Shown: in pieces, positions 15,888 through 25,142 of the stretch
How the letters are laid out: each line of letters opens with the position of its first letter
How positions within the stretch are numbered: the stretch's first letter is position 1
Assembly: GCA_017434185.1 (NCBI GenBank)
Contig: JAFRFV010000224.1
Span: forward strand, 1 to 47,403
DNA length: 47,403 bases
Reading direction: 5' to 3'
Source of the DNA: Coriobacteriales bacterium
Lineage (GTDB): Bacteria > Actinomycetota > Coriobacteriia > Coriobacteriales > RUG844
Notes under the pieces: generated by a model
Database searches by the model: none
What the model saw: only the letters and a program-made list of their open reading frames with translations
What the model was told of the DNA's origin: nothing
Program-made: the position numbers and the translations under genes

Positions 15888-16934
15888 CTAGATGTTGATA
15901 TCCAAAGGCCGATCGGGGACTTCGACCAGTATGCCTGCTTCTTGGCCAAGGCCGAGTGCGGCACGCACCTTGGATTCGATCTCGTCGCGCAAGTCGGGGT
16001 GGGTCCTGAGATTCTCCTTGGCGGCTTCCCTACCCTGTCCCAGACGCTCGGTGTCGTAGGTATACCAGGAACCGGACTTCTTGATGATGCCCTCTTCGAC
16101 ACCGATGTCGATGATGGATCCCTCACGGGAGATGCCCTCGCCATACATGATGTCGAACTCCGCTTGCTTGAAGGGCTTGGCGACCTTGTTCTTGACCACT
16201 TTGACGCGTACGCGGTTGCCGATGACCTCGTTGCCCTGCTTGATGCTGTCCACGCGACGGATGTCCATACGGACGGAGGCGAAGAACTTGAGTGCGCGAC
16301 CACCGGGAGTGGTCTCGGGGTTACCGAACATGACGCCGATCTTCTCACGGAGTTGGTTGATGAAGATGCAGGTGGTGTTCGACTTGGAGAGCGAACCGGT
16401 GAGCTTACGGAGGGCCTGGCTCATGAGACGGGCCTGTAGACCGACGACGGAGTCGCCCATCTCGCCCTCGATCTCAGCCTTGGGTACGAGAGCGGCGACG
16501 GAATCGATGACGATGACATCGATGGCACCGGAACGAACCAGCATGTCGCAGATCTCCAGAGCCTGCTCACCCGTGTCAGGCTGGGAGATGAGGAGTTCAT
16601 CGATATCGACACCGATACGAACGGCATAGCCGGGGTCGAGTGCGTGTTCCGCATCGATGTAGGCGGCGACGCCACCAGCCGCTTGCGCTTCGGCGACGAT
16701 GGACAGTGCAAGGGTCGTCTTACCGCTCGACTCGGGTCCGTAGATCTCGACGACGCGCCCTCTGGGCACGCCACCGATGCCCAAAGCTGCGTCCAGGGCG
16801 ATCGACCCGGTGGGTATGTACCCGATCTCCAAGTCGAAATTATCATCGCCCAAGCGCATGATAGCGCCCTTGCTGAACTTCTTCTCGATCTGCTCGATAG
16901 CGAGACCGAGCATCTTCTCCTTGTTGGGATCCAT
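15888..16934 (-). CDS. recA: recombinase RecA
   Basis: RecA forms filaments on single-stranded DNA, promotes strand exchange and stimulates LexA self-cleavage. The N-terminal helix ([20 protein letters not shown]) precedes the ATPase core with Walker A GPESSGKT (66-73) and Walker [14 protein letters not shown]-binding loop 2 includes the [14 protein letters not shown] region. Length of 348 residues is normal and no intein is present. The ATG at 16934 follows GAGGAGCGGAG. The promoter upstream holds one perfect LexA box. recX follows. Confidence 0.98.
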   Translation of the reverse strand: MDPNKEKMLGLAIEQIEKKFSKGAIMRLGDDNFDLEIGYIPTGSIALDAALGIGGVPRGRVVEIYGPESSGKTTLALSIVAEAQAAGGVAAYIDAEHALDPGYAVRIGVDIDELLISQPDTGEQALEICDMLVRSGAIDVIVIDSVAALVPKAEIEGEMGDSVVGLQARLMSQALRKLTGSLSKSNTTCIFINQLREKIGVMFGNPETTPGGRALKFFASVRMDIRRVDSIKQGNEVIGNRVRVKVVKNKVAKPFKQAEFDIMYGEGISREGSIIDIGVEEGIIKKSGSWYTYDTERLGQGREAAKENLRTHPDLRDEIESKVRAALGLGQEAGILVEVPDRPLDINI

Positions 16935-17003
16935 TCTCCGCTCCTCTGTTCCTTCTGTTGTTTCTGGCTACGTTACCTGTGGCCTGCGTTTTGGATCATG
17001 CAT

Positions 17004-17032
17004 AGCATATACGAACAGGCGTTCGACGTCAA
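17004..17032 (-). promoter_or_regulatory. recA promoter
   Basis: On the minus strand TTGACG (17032-17027) and TATGCT (17009-17004) are separated by 17 bases, most of which is a LexA box. The leader to the recA ATG is about 60 bases. Confidence 0.75.
17012..17025. promoter_or_regulatory. LexA box of recA
   Basis: CGAACAGGCGTTCG is a perfect CGAAC-N4-GTTCG operator, lying between the -35 and -10 of recA exactly as the middle box does at the small SOS gene. Confidence 0.88.
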
Positions 17033-17068
17033 TGCAGAACCTCAGGTCATACCAGAAGTCTAGGTGAG

Positions 17069-17143
17069 GGGTCTTAAAAAAATCCCGAAGAATCTTAACC
17101 GCGTTTGTGCGATTTCCAACCCGAATCCAACCCGGGTCTTAAA
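17069..17143. repeat. short direct repeats between pgsA-cinA and recA
   Basis: GGGTCTTAAA occurs at 17069-17078 and 17134-17143, 65 bases apart. A tandem TCCAACCCG (17115-17123 and 17126-17134) lies between them. No gene is present. The function is unknown; it could be chance or a binding-site pair. Confidence 0.4.
17076..17097 (-). terminator. terminator of the ftsK-rodZ-rimO-pgsA/cinA operon
   Basis: On the minus strand AAGATTC, a TTCG tetraloop and GGATTTTTTT form a small stem that runs into seven T. The stem contains G-T pairs and is weak, but the T run and tetraloop are typical of intrinsic terminators. It lies 84 bases after the pgsA-cinA stop and ahead of the recA promoter. Confidence 0.5.
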
Positions 17144-17180
17144 GTCCATGAAATGGGACACAACTGTGGGAGGGAAGCAC

Positions 17181-18302
17181 TTATCCGGTGGCTTCGATCT
17201 CCTCCATCAACAGGTCCATTGCCTTCTGGACGCTCGACTCACGGACGCTCTTCCTGTCGCCGCTGAAATGCTCGACACAGCTGCGTACGCCTCGAGGCGA
17301 GTTCACGCCGAAGCAAACGGTTCCAACGGGTTTCTCCGCACTCCCACCCCCGGGGCCCGCTATCCCCGTCGTCGAGACGGAGATGGTGGCATGGCAGGCT
17401 TCACAGGCGCCCTTGGCCATCTGCTCGGCGACCTGCGGGCTCACGGCACCGAAGGCATCGAGATCGGCGGCGGGAACGCCCAATTCATCCTGCTTCACCT
17501 GGTTGGCGTAGGAGACGATACCACCCAGATAGGCTTCGCTCGAACCCGCAACCGAGGTGAGGGCCGCTCCGACCATGCCGCCCGTGCAGGATTCTGCCGT
17601 CGCGATGGTGAGTCCCTTCTCGACCGCAGCGTGGATGACATCGGCGGGCTGGGCATGGGATGCATCGCGCTGGGGCTCGGGAGAGCTGAAGAGACCGATG
17701 GCCTTGTTCGCCTTCGCGAAGTAGTCGATCATCGAGACGATGGTGAGCACGAGGGCGGCGATCATGACGATCCAGGAGAGGATGTTGAAGAAGCGGGCGA
17801 AGCCCTCCCCTATCGCCAGGATGAAGGCGGAATCCTTCACGATGAACATGATGATGGCGACGATGGTAACGGCGGTCTTCCACTTGCCGTACCAACTGGC
17901 GGCGATGACGACACCTTCGACGCTGGCGATCATACGCAAACCGGAGATGATGAATTCGCGTGCGATGATGATGAGCGCGATCCAGGTGGACAGGGTGCCC
18001 ATCTCGCAGAGCGCGAGAAGAGCGGCGGCGACCAGGATCTTGTCAGCTAGTGGGTCGAGGAACTTGCCCAGGGTGGTCACCTCGTTACGGGAACGCGCGA
18101 GATGCCCATCGACGGCATCGGTCGAGGCAAGCAGCGCATAGACTGCGGCTGCGACCCAGGGTTGGAACAGGGCGCCGCTCTCCCAGCCGGGGATCCATTG
18201 CGACCAGGGAACCAACAGGGCGAACACGAAGACGGGGATGAGGATGATCCTCACGAAGGTCACGATGTTGGCCGGCGTGAGGATGGGATTCTTGGCGGTC
18301 AT
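17181..18302 (-). CDS. PgsA-CinA fusion: phosphatidylglycerophosphate synthase with NMN amidohydrolase-like domain
   Basis: Two whole domains are joined in one frame. Residues 1-205 are a CDP-alcohol phosphatidyltransferase with several membrane segments and the motif DxxDGxxARx8GxxxDxxxD (Asp62 to Asp87). It would make phosphatidylglycerophosphate from CDP-diacylglycerol and glycerol 3-phosphate. Residues 220-373 are a CinA C-terminal (PncC) domain with ATAESCTGG (about 234-242) and TTGIAGPGGG, known to deamidate nicotinamide mononucleotide. The linker FSSPEPQRDASHAQPA is hydrophilic, so the second domain should be cytoplasmic. Separate pgsA and cinA genes are neighbours in many bacteria. 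The ATG at 18302 overlaps the rimO stop by four bases (ATGA). No frame break is seen within the joint. Confidence 0.9.
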   Translation of the reverse strand: MTAKNPILTPANIVTFVRIILIPVFVFALLVPWSQWIPGWESGALFQPWVAAAVYALLASTDAVDGHLARSRNEVTTLGKFLDPLADKILVAAALLALCEMGTLSTWIALIIIAREFIISGLRMIASVEGVVIAASWYGKWKTAVTIVAIIMFIVKDSAFILAIGEGFARFFNILSWIVMIAALVLTIVSMIDYFAKANKAIGLFSSPEPQRDASHAQPADVIHAAVEKGLTIATAESCTGGMVGAALTSVAGSSEAYLGGIVSYANQVKQDELGVPAADLDAFGAVSPQVAEQMAKGACEACHATISVSTTGIAGPGGGSAEKPVGTVCFGVNSPRGVRSCVEHFSGDRKSVRESSVQKAMDLLMEEIEATG

Positions 18303-19621
18303 GAGCGCACCTCCCCTTCGAATTCATAGCAGAAGCTGTCGGTGAGTTCCACCATGACGATGTCGCCGGGGCGAGCGCTGCCCAGAGGCAGATGCACCTG
18401 GCCATCAACTTCAGGTGCCATGTACATGCTGCGGCCCACCAATTCCTCGATACCGTCATCCTGCTCGTAACCTTCGACCAGCACGGGAAGCACGCTACCC
18501 ACGCGGGTGGCGTTGCGCGCGAAGCCTATCTGGTCAGCGAGGTCACGAAGACGCTGGGCGCGCGCCTTGCGGGTGCGCATGGGAACCTGATCCTCACGCT
18601 TGCCCGCAATGGTGATATCCTCCTGGGAATAGATGAAGACACCGGCATGATCGAAACCGGCTCGCTCGATGAAGTCCTTCAGGGCCTTGGCGTCGGAACG
18701 GTCCTCTCCGGGGAATCCGGCGATGAAGGTGCTGCGGATGCTCGCATCGGGCATATGCTTCCTGATACGTTCGATCATCTCCAAGTACGACTTCCCATCC
18801 CCCTTGCGGTTCATCTCCCTGATGACCTTGGCGGAGGCATGCTGGAGCGGGATATCGAAGTAATGGCAGATGTTGGGATGTGCCGCCATGGTCTCGAGCA
18901 GCTCGTCGCTCAAGCCCTCGGGCTGCAGGTACATGACGCGGATCCAAGTGTCCGTGAACTCGGATGCCAAACGCTCGAGCAACCATGCCAGGTTCCTGCC
19001 ATCATGGAAGTCGCTGCCCCACAGACCGGTATCCTGACCGATCAGGACCACCTCCCTGCATCCTCCGTCGACGAGCCAGGCGATCTCACGACGGATGTCC
19101 TCATAAGGGAAGGAATGATAGCGGCCACGGATGTAGGGGATGCTGCAATAGCTGCAGAAACGATCGCAGCCATCGGATATCTTCACATATGAGCTGTATG
19201 AGCCCTGAGAACGTGGTACGGGAGAAACGCCACGGAACCGGGGGCTCTTATCCAGGACATCACGGAGCGTTTCGACGATGCGGTCCTCGTCATCGGCGGG
19301 AAGGAACGCGCTCACCTCGGGAAGCTCGCGTGCGAGTTCGTCGCGATAGCGCGAAGGCATACAACCGGTGACGACTATCCTGCGTCCGGGCTTCGCGTCC
19401 TCATCCGAGGCGAGATCCAGGATGGTGTCGATGCTCTGGGAGGTCGCATCGGTGATGAAGGCACAGGTGTTGACGATCACCACGTCGGCATCGTCGGGGT
19501 CTTCCACCAGTAGGTACCCGCTGTCATGCAGATCCGTGGCCATGATGTCACTGTCGACCTCGTTCTTGGGGCAACCAAGGGTGACTATACAGACCCTGGG
19601 CGCGTTCATCTTCTTGCTCAT
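18299..19621 (-). CDS. rimO: ribosomal protein S12 methylthiotransferase
   Basis: RimO is a radical-SAM enzyme that adds a methylthio group to a conserved Asp of ribosomal protein S12. The auxiliary-cluster cysteines are Cys17 (TLGCPKNEVDS), Cys53 (NTCAFI) and Cys87 (TGCMPSRY). The radical-SAM cluster is GCDRFCSYCSIPYIRGR with Cys152, Cys156 and Cys159. A TRAM domain closes the 440-residue protein. GCPKN and GCDRFCSYC mark RimO rather than MiaB or MtaB. The gene begins 3 bases after rodZ and overlaps pgsA-cinA by four bases. A second in-frame ATG at 19609 cannot be excluded as the start. Confidence 0.95.
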   Translation of the reverse strand: MSKKMNAPRVCIVTLGCPKNEVDSDIMATDLHDSGYLLVEDPDDADVVIVNTCAFITDATSQSIDTILDLASDEDAKPGRRIVVTGCMPSRYRDELARELPEVSAFLPADDEDRIVETLRDVLDKSPRFRGVSPVPRSQGSYSSYVKISDGCDRFCSYCSIPYIRGRYHSFPYEDIRREIAWLVDGGCREVVLIGQDTGLWGSDFHDGRNLAWLLERLASEFTDTWIRVMYLQPEGLSDELLETMAAHPNICHYFDIPLQHASAKVIREMNRKGDGKSYLEMIERIRKHMPDASIRSTFIAGFPGEDRSDAKALKDFIERAGFDHAGVFIYSQEDITIAGKREDQVPMRTRKARAQRLRDLADQIGFARNATRVGSVLPVLVEGYEQDDGIEELVGRSMYMAPEVDGQVHLPLGSARPGDIVMVELTDSFCYEFEGEVRS

Positions 19622-19624
19622 CTG

Positions 19625-20641
19625 TCAGCTCTTGACCTTGATGTCGATGGTACCCACGCCATTGCTCACCGTGGGCATGATGGTCTTCCCATTGTAGGTG
19701 AGTTGAACGGCGTCCGGATTCGAGATAGTCATCTGGATGGACTGGGTGACATCGTAGCTCTGCTCGAAGGGACCTATGGCGTTGCCCGAGAAGGCCTCAT
19801 GGCCGTCGACGGTGATCGACAGGTTGCTGGTGTTGCCCTCTGGGATCCTGACATCGATAGTGAAGGGCTCATTGGCTCCCGTTGAAAGGTCGATGCCACC
19901 GGATTGGATGGACGGGTCCAGGACGGTGTCTTTCTGCTCGGTGCTATCGTTGGCGGCGATATGGGGCAGGACCGTGGTGTTGTCCTTGTTGGGGCTGAAG
20001 ATGGCCCAAGCGAGCAGGCCGATGATGATGATCGCGGCGACACCTATCAGGCCGATGATGACATGACGTTTGCTCTGGGGCTTATCCTTGAAATGGTTGT
20101 AAGATGCACTCCCCTGCTCAGCATAGCGATAGGCACCACCACCATGTTGATCAAGCGAGGCGGCCTGCGGATGGCGGCTCGCATTGCTGCCGCTTCGTGT
20201 CTGCGTTGTCGATCGGGAAGAGGATCCGCGCTGGCTCCTGACGCGCTCCTGGTCGTAGTTGCTGCTGTAATGCTGCGTGGGGTACGAGGTCACAGGACGC
20301 GTGTAACGTTGCCCACTCGCGCGCGTGCTGCCGGATGCACCATACCGCGCCGGAAACCCGGGCATCTCGGAGTCCTGTTGACGGAGCAGCTTGAGTTCGT
20401 AATCCTTCAGCTCCTCATCGAAGAGTGCCAGGATCTCATCAGGCTGGATGCCAAGGAGCTTGGCATAGGAGACGATCATGCCGCGGGCATAGCCGCTGGG
20501 CGGCATCTCGGCGAAGTCACCACGCTCGAAAGCCTCCAGGAACTTCCTGCGTATACGGGTCACGCTGGACACATGGTCCAGCCCCATACCCGCGGCTTCA
20601 CGCTGACTGCGCAGTAGCTCACCGAATCTGCTGCTCGCCAT
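19625..20641 (-). CDS. rodZ: RodZ-like cell-shape protein
   Basis: A 338-residue membrane protein with RodZ architecture. A cytoplasmic helix-turn-helix domain lies at residues 5-75 (GELLRSQREAAGMGLDHVSS, YAKLLGIQPDEIL). It is followed by a Ser/Arg/Gln-rich linker at about 90-190, a transmembrane segment at 194-216 and an extracellular beta-rich domain at about 240-338. In other bacteria RodZ links MreB to the elongation machinery. No mreB lies in this window, so the partner is not known here. The ATG shares one base with the ftsK stop (TGATG). The family call rests on domain order and the HTH. Confidence 0.85.
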   Translation of the reverse strand: MASSRFGELLRSQREAAGMGLDHVSSVTRIRRKFLEAFERGDFAEMPPSGYARGMIVSYAKLLGIQPDEILALFDEELKDYELKLLRQQDSEMPGFPARYGASGSTRASGQRYTRPVTSYPTQHYSSNYDQERVRSQRGSSSRSTTQTRSGSNASRHPQAASLDQHGGGAYRYAEQGSASYNHFKDKPQSKRHVIIGLIGVAAIIIIGLLAWAIFSPNKDNTTVLPHIAANDSTEQKDTVLDPSIQSGGIDLSTGANEPFTIDVRIPEGNTSNLSITVDGHEAFSGNAIGPFEQSYDVTQSIQMTISNPDAVQLTYNGKTIMPTVSNGVGTIDIKVKS

Positions 20642-23313
20642 CAGTAATCTCCCATCCCATCATAATCCTCAAGCGCCTTGAGGGACTCCAATTCCAGGAC
20701 ATCGGAAACAAGCACTTCACGGGCCTTGCTGCCATCAGCGGGACCCACGATGCCATGCTCCTCGAGCTGATCCATGATGCGGCCGGCACGCGCGTAGCCA
20801 ACCTTCAAGCGACGCTGCAGGTTGGACGTTGAGCCGAATCCGCTGTTGACCACGATCTCTGCAGCGTCCCACAGCAGTGGATCGTCGGGTTCACCACCAC
20901 CGGCGCCGCCGGATGCACTGCCGCCACCGCCACCTCCGACGACGGTCTTGAGAACATCGTTGTGGTAGTCGGTCTCACCCTGCGTCTTGAGATACTCCAC
21001 CAAGGCCTTGATCTCCTCTGGCGGGATGAAGCAACTCTGGATGCGCTGGGGGCGTTCGGTATCGCCGGAAAGGAAGAGCAGGTCTCCCTTGCCAACCAGC
21101 TTCTCGGCACCGGTCTGATCGAGGATGATGCGCGAATCGGTGCCCGTGGCCACCTTGAAGGCGATGCGGGTGACGATATTGGCCTTGATCATACCGGTCA
21201 CGACATTGCTGGCCGGACGCTGGGTGGCGATGATCAGGTGGATACCAACGGCACGCGCCAGCTGGGAGATGCGCACGATGGAACCCTCGACCTCGTTCTT
21301 GGCGACCATCATGAGATCGGACAACTCGTCGATGACGATGACCATGTAGGGCATGATCTCGTCTTCTTCCAGGCGGCCATCGCGAACGAGCTTGTTGTAG
21401 ACCTTGATCTCGTTGGCACCGGCCTTCTCGAGCACCTTCAGGCGACGTTCCATCTCGATGACGGCCCATGCCAGGACGGCAGCAGCCTCCTTCGCGTCCG
21501 TCACCACGGGCACGTAGAGATGGGGCATGTCACGGAAGACGCTGAAGTCGACACGCTTGGGGTCGACGATGATCATGCGGACCTCTTCGGGCGTGGTGCG
21601 CATGAGTATGGAGCAGATCATGGCCTCCACACCGGCGGTCTTGCCCGAACCGGTGGTGCCACCTATGAGCAGATGCGGCATCTTGGCCAGGTCGGCGTAG
21701 ATCATCTCACCTTCGATGTTCTTGCCGATGGCCATGTTGAGCGGACCACCCTCCATACCGGGCATGGCATCACCCAGCATGACGGAGGCACGGGTCTTGT
21801 TAGTGACCTCGATACCCACCAGCGATGTACCGGGGATGGGCGCGTAGATACGCACGGAACGCGCGGCCAGGTGCAGGGCGATCTCGTTCTGCAGACTGGT
21901 GATCTTGCTCAGGTGGACACCAGCGGGCATCTCCACCTTGTACAGGGTGACCGTGGGGCCGTACTGCCAGCCCACCACTTTGCCTTCGACGTTGTATTCC
22001 TGCAGGGTACGCTGCAGGGCGGCGGCGGTTTCCTCGCACTCTCTCTGTTCACCGCGCTTGGTGCTCGCGTCCTCCTCCGGGGTTACGGACAGGATGGATA
22101 AGGGCGGCAGTTCGAAGGGCTTCTCCTGTGCTTCCGGGTCGACGGGCTTGGGGGGCGTCGCCGGGTTGGCCGTGAGCTGGGAAGGCGCTTGCTTGCCCTT
22201 GGAGCCGGACTTACCACTTGTCTTACCGCTCTTGCCGCCACGATCCAGGAGGACAGTGGGTGCAGCACTCGCATCGCCTTCGGCGCTTTCCTTGGAGTCA
22301 CGCTTACGACGGAAGCGATCCAGGAAATCGGGAACCTCGGGCTCGGTGTCATCCACCTGGTCGGCGGGAACCTCGATGTCATTCAGATCGAAGATGCTGT
22401 CCTTATCCTCATCCTGGGCTGCGGTCAACTTGGGCGCCTTGCTGCGCAACACACGCGTACGTGCGCCGCTGAATCCCTGGCTCTCGTCGAGGACACTGCT
22501 GCTGGGAAGCTCGTAACCGGAGGCGACAGGATAGCTGCGGAGTGCTGAACCCGCCGTGAGCTCATGCTTGGAGGGACGGCGGGAGATACGGGGGGTTGAG
22601 TCGGCTTCTTCACCCGCCTCCAGCATCAGGCGTTCTTGACGGGCACGTTCCTGAAGTTCGCGCTCGCGGTCCGCACGACGCAATTCACGCTCCTGCTTGC
22701 GAAGGTCACGTTCATCGCGACTGGTGTTTATGCGATCCTTCACGCGATTGGCCTGACGGCTCACGCTGAAGCCGCAGATGATGATGCCCACCAGCATGAG
22801 GCCCACCAGGATGATGATGCCCACGTTGCGACCGGTGAATTTGAGAAGCAGCCAGGCGATGCCGGCGCCAAGATAGCCACCATACGCCTTGAGGCTTGTA
22901 TGCTCGAAGAGCAGATTCGGATCATTTTCCGCTCCGGTAGTGAAGAGCGAGATGAGGCCGATGGCCGCGATCACGATCACGAAGATACCCACGCTCGAAC
23001 GCAGGATAGGGGAATCCTCGCTCTTGATGAAGAAGCTCACACCAAGGGCGATGAGCGCGATGGGAAGCACATAGGCACCCACACCGAAGCCCAGCAGGAG
23101 CAGATTGGTGATGAAGTTGGTGAGAGCGCCTTCACCCGGCGCGACCATGGCAACGAGCAAAGCGACACCCAGCGCCGCAAGGAGGACGCCGATGATGTCG
23201 TTCTTCATGTCGTCGGTCATGATGCTCTGCCGCGGAGCGTTGGCGGCAGCATCCTTCTTGCTCTGCGTCCGTTTCGAGTTGCTCTGTTTTCCTGCCTTGT
23301 TTCCCGAAGCCAC
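20641..23313 (-). CDS. ftsK: DNA translocase FtsK/SpoIIIE
   Basis: An 890-residue membrane-anchored DNA pump that clears and orients chromosome ends at the division septum. Four transmembrane segments lie at about 38-58, 66-96, 106-126 and 146-183. A charged linker extends to about 400. The RecA-like motor carries Walker A GGTTGSGKT near residue 548 and the Walker B stretch MVIVIDELSDLMM. The C-terminal winged-helix gamma domain, which reads KOPS-type sequences, is at about 820-890 after a glycine-rich hinge. The start is GTG at 23313 with a strong GGAGGTGA five bases upstream. rodZ and rimO are coupled behind it. Confidence 0.96.
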   Translation of the reverse strand: MASGNKAGKQSNSKRTQSKKDAAANAPRQSIMTDDMKNDIIGVLLAALGVALLVAMVAPGEGALTNFITNLLLLGFGVGAYVLPIALIALGVSFFIKSEDSPILRSSVGIFVIVIAAIGLISLFTTGAENDPNLLFEHTSLKAYGGYLGAGIAWLLLKFTGRNVGIIILVGLMLVGIIICGFSVSRQANRVKDRINTSRDERDLRKQERELRRADRERELQERARQERLMLEAGEEADSTPRISRRPSKHELTAGSALRSYPVASGYELPSSSVLDESQGFSGARTRVLRSKAPKLTAAQDEDKDSIFDLNDIEVPADQVDDTEPEVPDFLDRFRRKRDSKESAEGDASAAPTVLLDRGGKSGKTSGKSGSKGKQAPSQLTANPATPPKPVDPEAQEKPFELPPLSILSVTPEEDASTKRGEQRECEETAAALQRTLQEYNVEGKVVGWQYGPTVTLYKVEMPAGVHLSKITSLQNEIALHLAARSVRIYAPIPGTSLVGIEVTNKTRASVMLGDAMPGMEGGPLNMAIGKNIEGEMIYADLAKMPHLLIGGTTGSGKTAGVEAMICSILMRTTPEEVRMIIVDPKRVDFSVFRDMPHLYVPVVTDAKEAAAVLAWAVIEMERRLKVLEKAGANEIKVYNKLVRDGRLEEDEIMPYMVIVIDELSDLMMVAKNEVEGSIVRISQLARAVGIHLIIATQRPASNVVTGMIKANIVTRIAFKVATGTDSRIILDQTGAEKLVGKGDLLFLSGDTERPQRIQSCFIPPEEIKALVEYLKTQGETDYHNDVLKTVVGGGGGGSASGGAGGGEPDDPLLWDAAEIVVNSGFGSTSNLQRRLKVGYARAGRIMDQLEEHGIVGPADGSKAREVLVSDVLELESLKALEDYDGMGDY

Positions 23314-23404
23314 GCACTCACCTCCATCAATGGAGTCGAACCTATGTGAATCTCAATGATACCTCAAAGGCATCCTCTCTTGTTGTCCCATCACGGTAGC
23401 GCTG

Positions 23405-25096
23405 CTATATCTCCATGACCACGGGGATGATCATGGGACGCCTGTGGCAGCGGTCCCACAGGAACTTGGAGAGCGCATCCCTCACGTCACGTTGCACATG
23501 ACTGGTGCGAACACCACGCTGGCTCGTGGCCTTGCGCAGCGCCTCCTGAATGACGGCATGCGCGTCATCGAGCAGCGCCTTCTCGTCGCCACCGGTCACG
23601 CCGCGCAAGATGAGCTCGATGTCGCCAGCGGGCTGCTGGGTCTTGCTGTCGATCAGGATGGCGACAGCGCAGAAACCATCGTTGGCCAGCACTTTGCGAT
23701 CGCGCAGGACAATCTGGTTCGTGTCACCCACGGAAAGACCATCCACATAGACGATACCGCTCTGGACCGCCTCTCCCCTCTCGACCTCATGACGGTGCAT
23801 GACGAGCGTCTCGCCGTTCTCCATCACGAAGATGTTCTGCTTGGGAACACCCACTTCCTCGGCGAGACGCGCATGGGCGCGCAGGTGCATGGCCTCACCG
23901 TGCACGGGCATGAAGTAGCGCGGGCGCACCATGGTGAGCACCAGTTTGAGTTCCTCGCTGCCCGCGTGTCCGGAAACGTGAACGAGAGCCTTGCTCTTAT
24001 CGTATACCTTGGCCCCGATCTTGGAGAGGCCGTTGACCACACGGGTCACCGCCTTCTCGTTGCCGGGCACGGGCGTGGCGCTGATGATGACGGTGTCGCC
24101 TTCTTCGATCTGGATGGTGCGATGCTCACCGGACGCCATACGGGCCAATGCGGATAAGGGCTCTCCCTGGCTGCCGGTACACAGGACGACGACCTGCTCG
24201 GGAGGGATGTCCTTGGCCTCATAGGCATCGATGATCGAGCCTTCCGGCACGCTCAGATAGCCAAGGTCCATCGCGATACGGATGTTGGTGAGCATGGAAC
24301 GTCCCGTCACCACGATCTTGCGATGCGCGGCGATGGCGGCGTTGCACACCTGCTGCATACGGTGGATGTGGCTTGCGAAACTGGCAACAATCACACGACG
24401 CGGAGCGTTCTTGATGATCGAATCAAGCACCTTGCCAACCTCGGCTTCGCTCTTGGTGAAGTTGGGGTTGTCGGCGTTGGTGGAATCGCTGAACATCAGA
24501 TCGACGCCCTCCTGCCCGAAGCGGGTGAGAGCGGCGAAATCGGTGGTGACACCGTCGATGGGCGTCTGATCGAGCTTGAAGTCGCCCGTGTGCAGGATGG
24601 TACCGGCAGGTGAGCGCAGGAAGAGCCCGAGGCTGCCGGGGATGGAGTGGTTCACCGCGAAGAACGAGACGTCGAAGCAACCCAGACGAAGCGAGTCGCC
24701 TGCCTTGACCTCGCGGAACACGGGGTCTTCCACGCGGCTTTCCGCCAGCTTGCCCTCGACGAGTCCCAGGGTCATACGCGTGCCGTAGACGGGCACGGGA
24801 ATGGCCAGGTCCTTCAACAGATAGGGCAAAGCACCGGTGTGGTCCTCGTGACCATGGGTGATGATGATGCCCCGCAGCATGTCGGCATGCTCCAGGACGT
24901 AGGTGTAATCGGGAAGGAGGAGGTCAACGCCCAGATGATCGTCATCGGGGAACATGAGACCGGCATCGATGAGCAGGGAGTCTCCCTTGCACTCGATCAC
25001 CATCATGTTCTTGCCGATGGCATCCAGACCACCCAGGGGGATGACCCTGAGCTCGACGGGCTTGGCCGTATCCTTCTTCTTGCTGCTTGCAGCCAT
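23405..25096 (-). CDS. rnj: ribonuclease J
   Basis: RNase J is a metallo-beta-lactamase-fold ribonuclease with 5'-3' exonuclease and endonuclease activity. It matures 16S rRNA and degrades mRNA. The zinc motif is THGHEDHTGALP (His81, His83, Asp85, His86), with SGHA and PVHGEAMHLRAH further on. The beta-CASP part has the DSTNAD and FASHIHRMQQ segments. The ATG at 25096 follows GAAGAGG and gives 564 residues. The frame is open for 103 more codons upstream but across the dapB gene. Together with RNase Y and PNPase, the window carries three RNA-decay enzymes. Confidence 0.94.
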   Translation of the reverse strand: MAASSKKKDTAKPVELRVIPLGGLDAIGKNMMVIECKGDSLLIDAGLMFPDDDHLGVDLLLPDYTYVLEHADMLRGIIITHGHEDHTGALPYLLKDLAIPVPVYGTRMTLGLVEGKLAESRVEDPVFREVKAGDSLRLGCFDVSFFAVNHSIPGSLGLFLRSPAGTILHTGDFKLDQTPIDGVTTDFAALTRFGQEGVDLMFSDSTNADNPNFTKSEAEVGKVLDSIIKNAPRRVIVASFASHIHRMQQVCNAAIAAHRKIVVTGRSMLTNIRIAMDLGYLSVPEGSIIDAYEAKDIPPEQVVVLCTGSQGEPLSALARMASGEHRTIQIEEGDTVIISATPVPGNEKAVTRVVNGLSKIGAKVYDKSKALVHVSGHAGSEELKLVLTMVRPRYFMPVHGEAMHLRAHARLAEEVGVPKQNIFVMENGETLVMHRHEVERGEAVQSGIVYVDGLSVGDTNQIVLRDRKVLANDGFCAVAILIDSKTQQPAGDIELILRGVTGGDEKALLDDAHAVIQEALRKATSQRGVRTSHVQRDVRDALSKFLWDRCHRRPMIIPVVMEI

Positions 25097-25142
25097 AAGA
25101 CCTCTTCTATGGGTGTCGTGATCCCACGTGGGCGAGCTGCCT

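Noticed and set aside
23314-23404. Possible ftsK promoter (TTGAGG-N17-TAGGTT)
   Set aside because: Both hexamers match the consensus poorly, and the ftsK ribosome site is strong enough for expression from the upstream genes.
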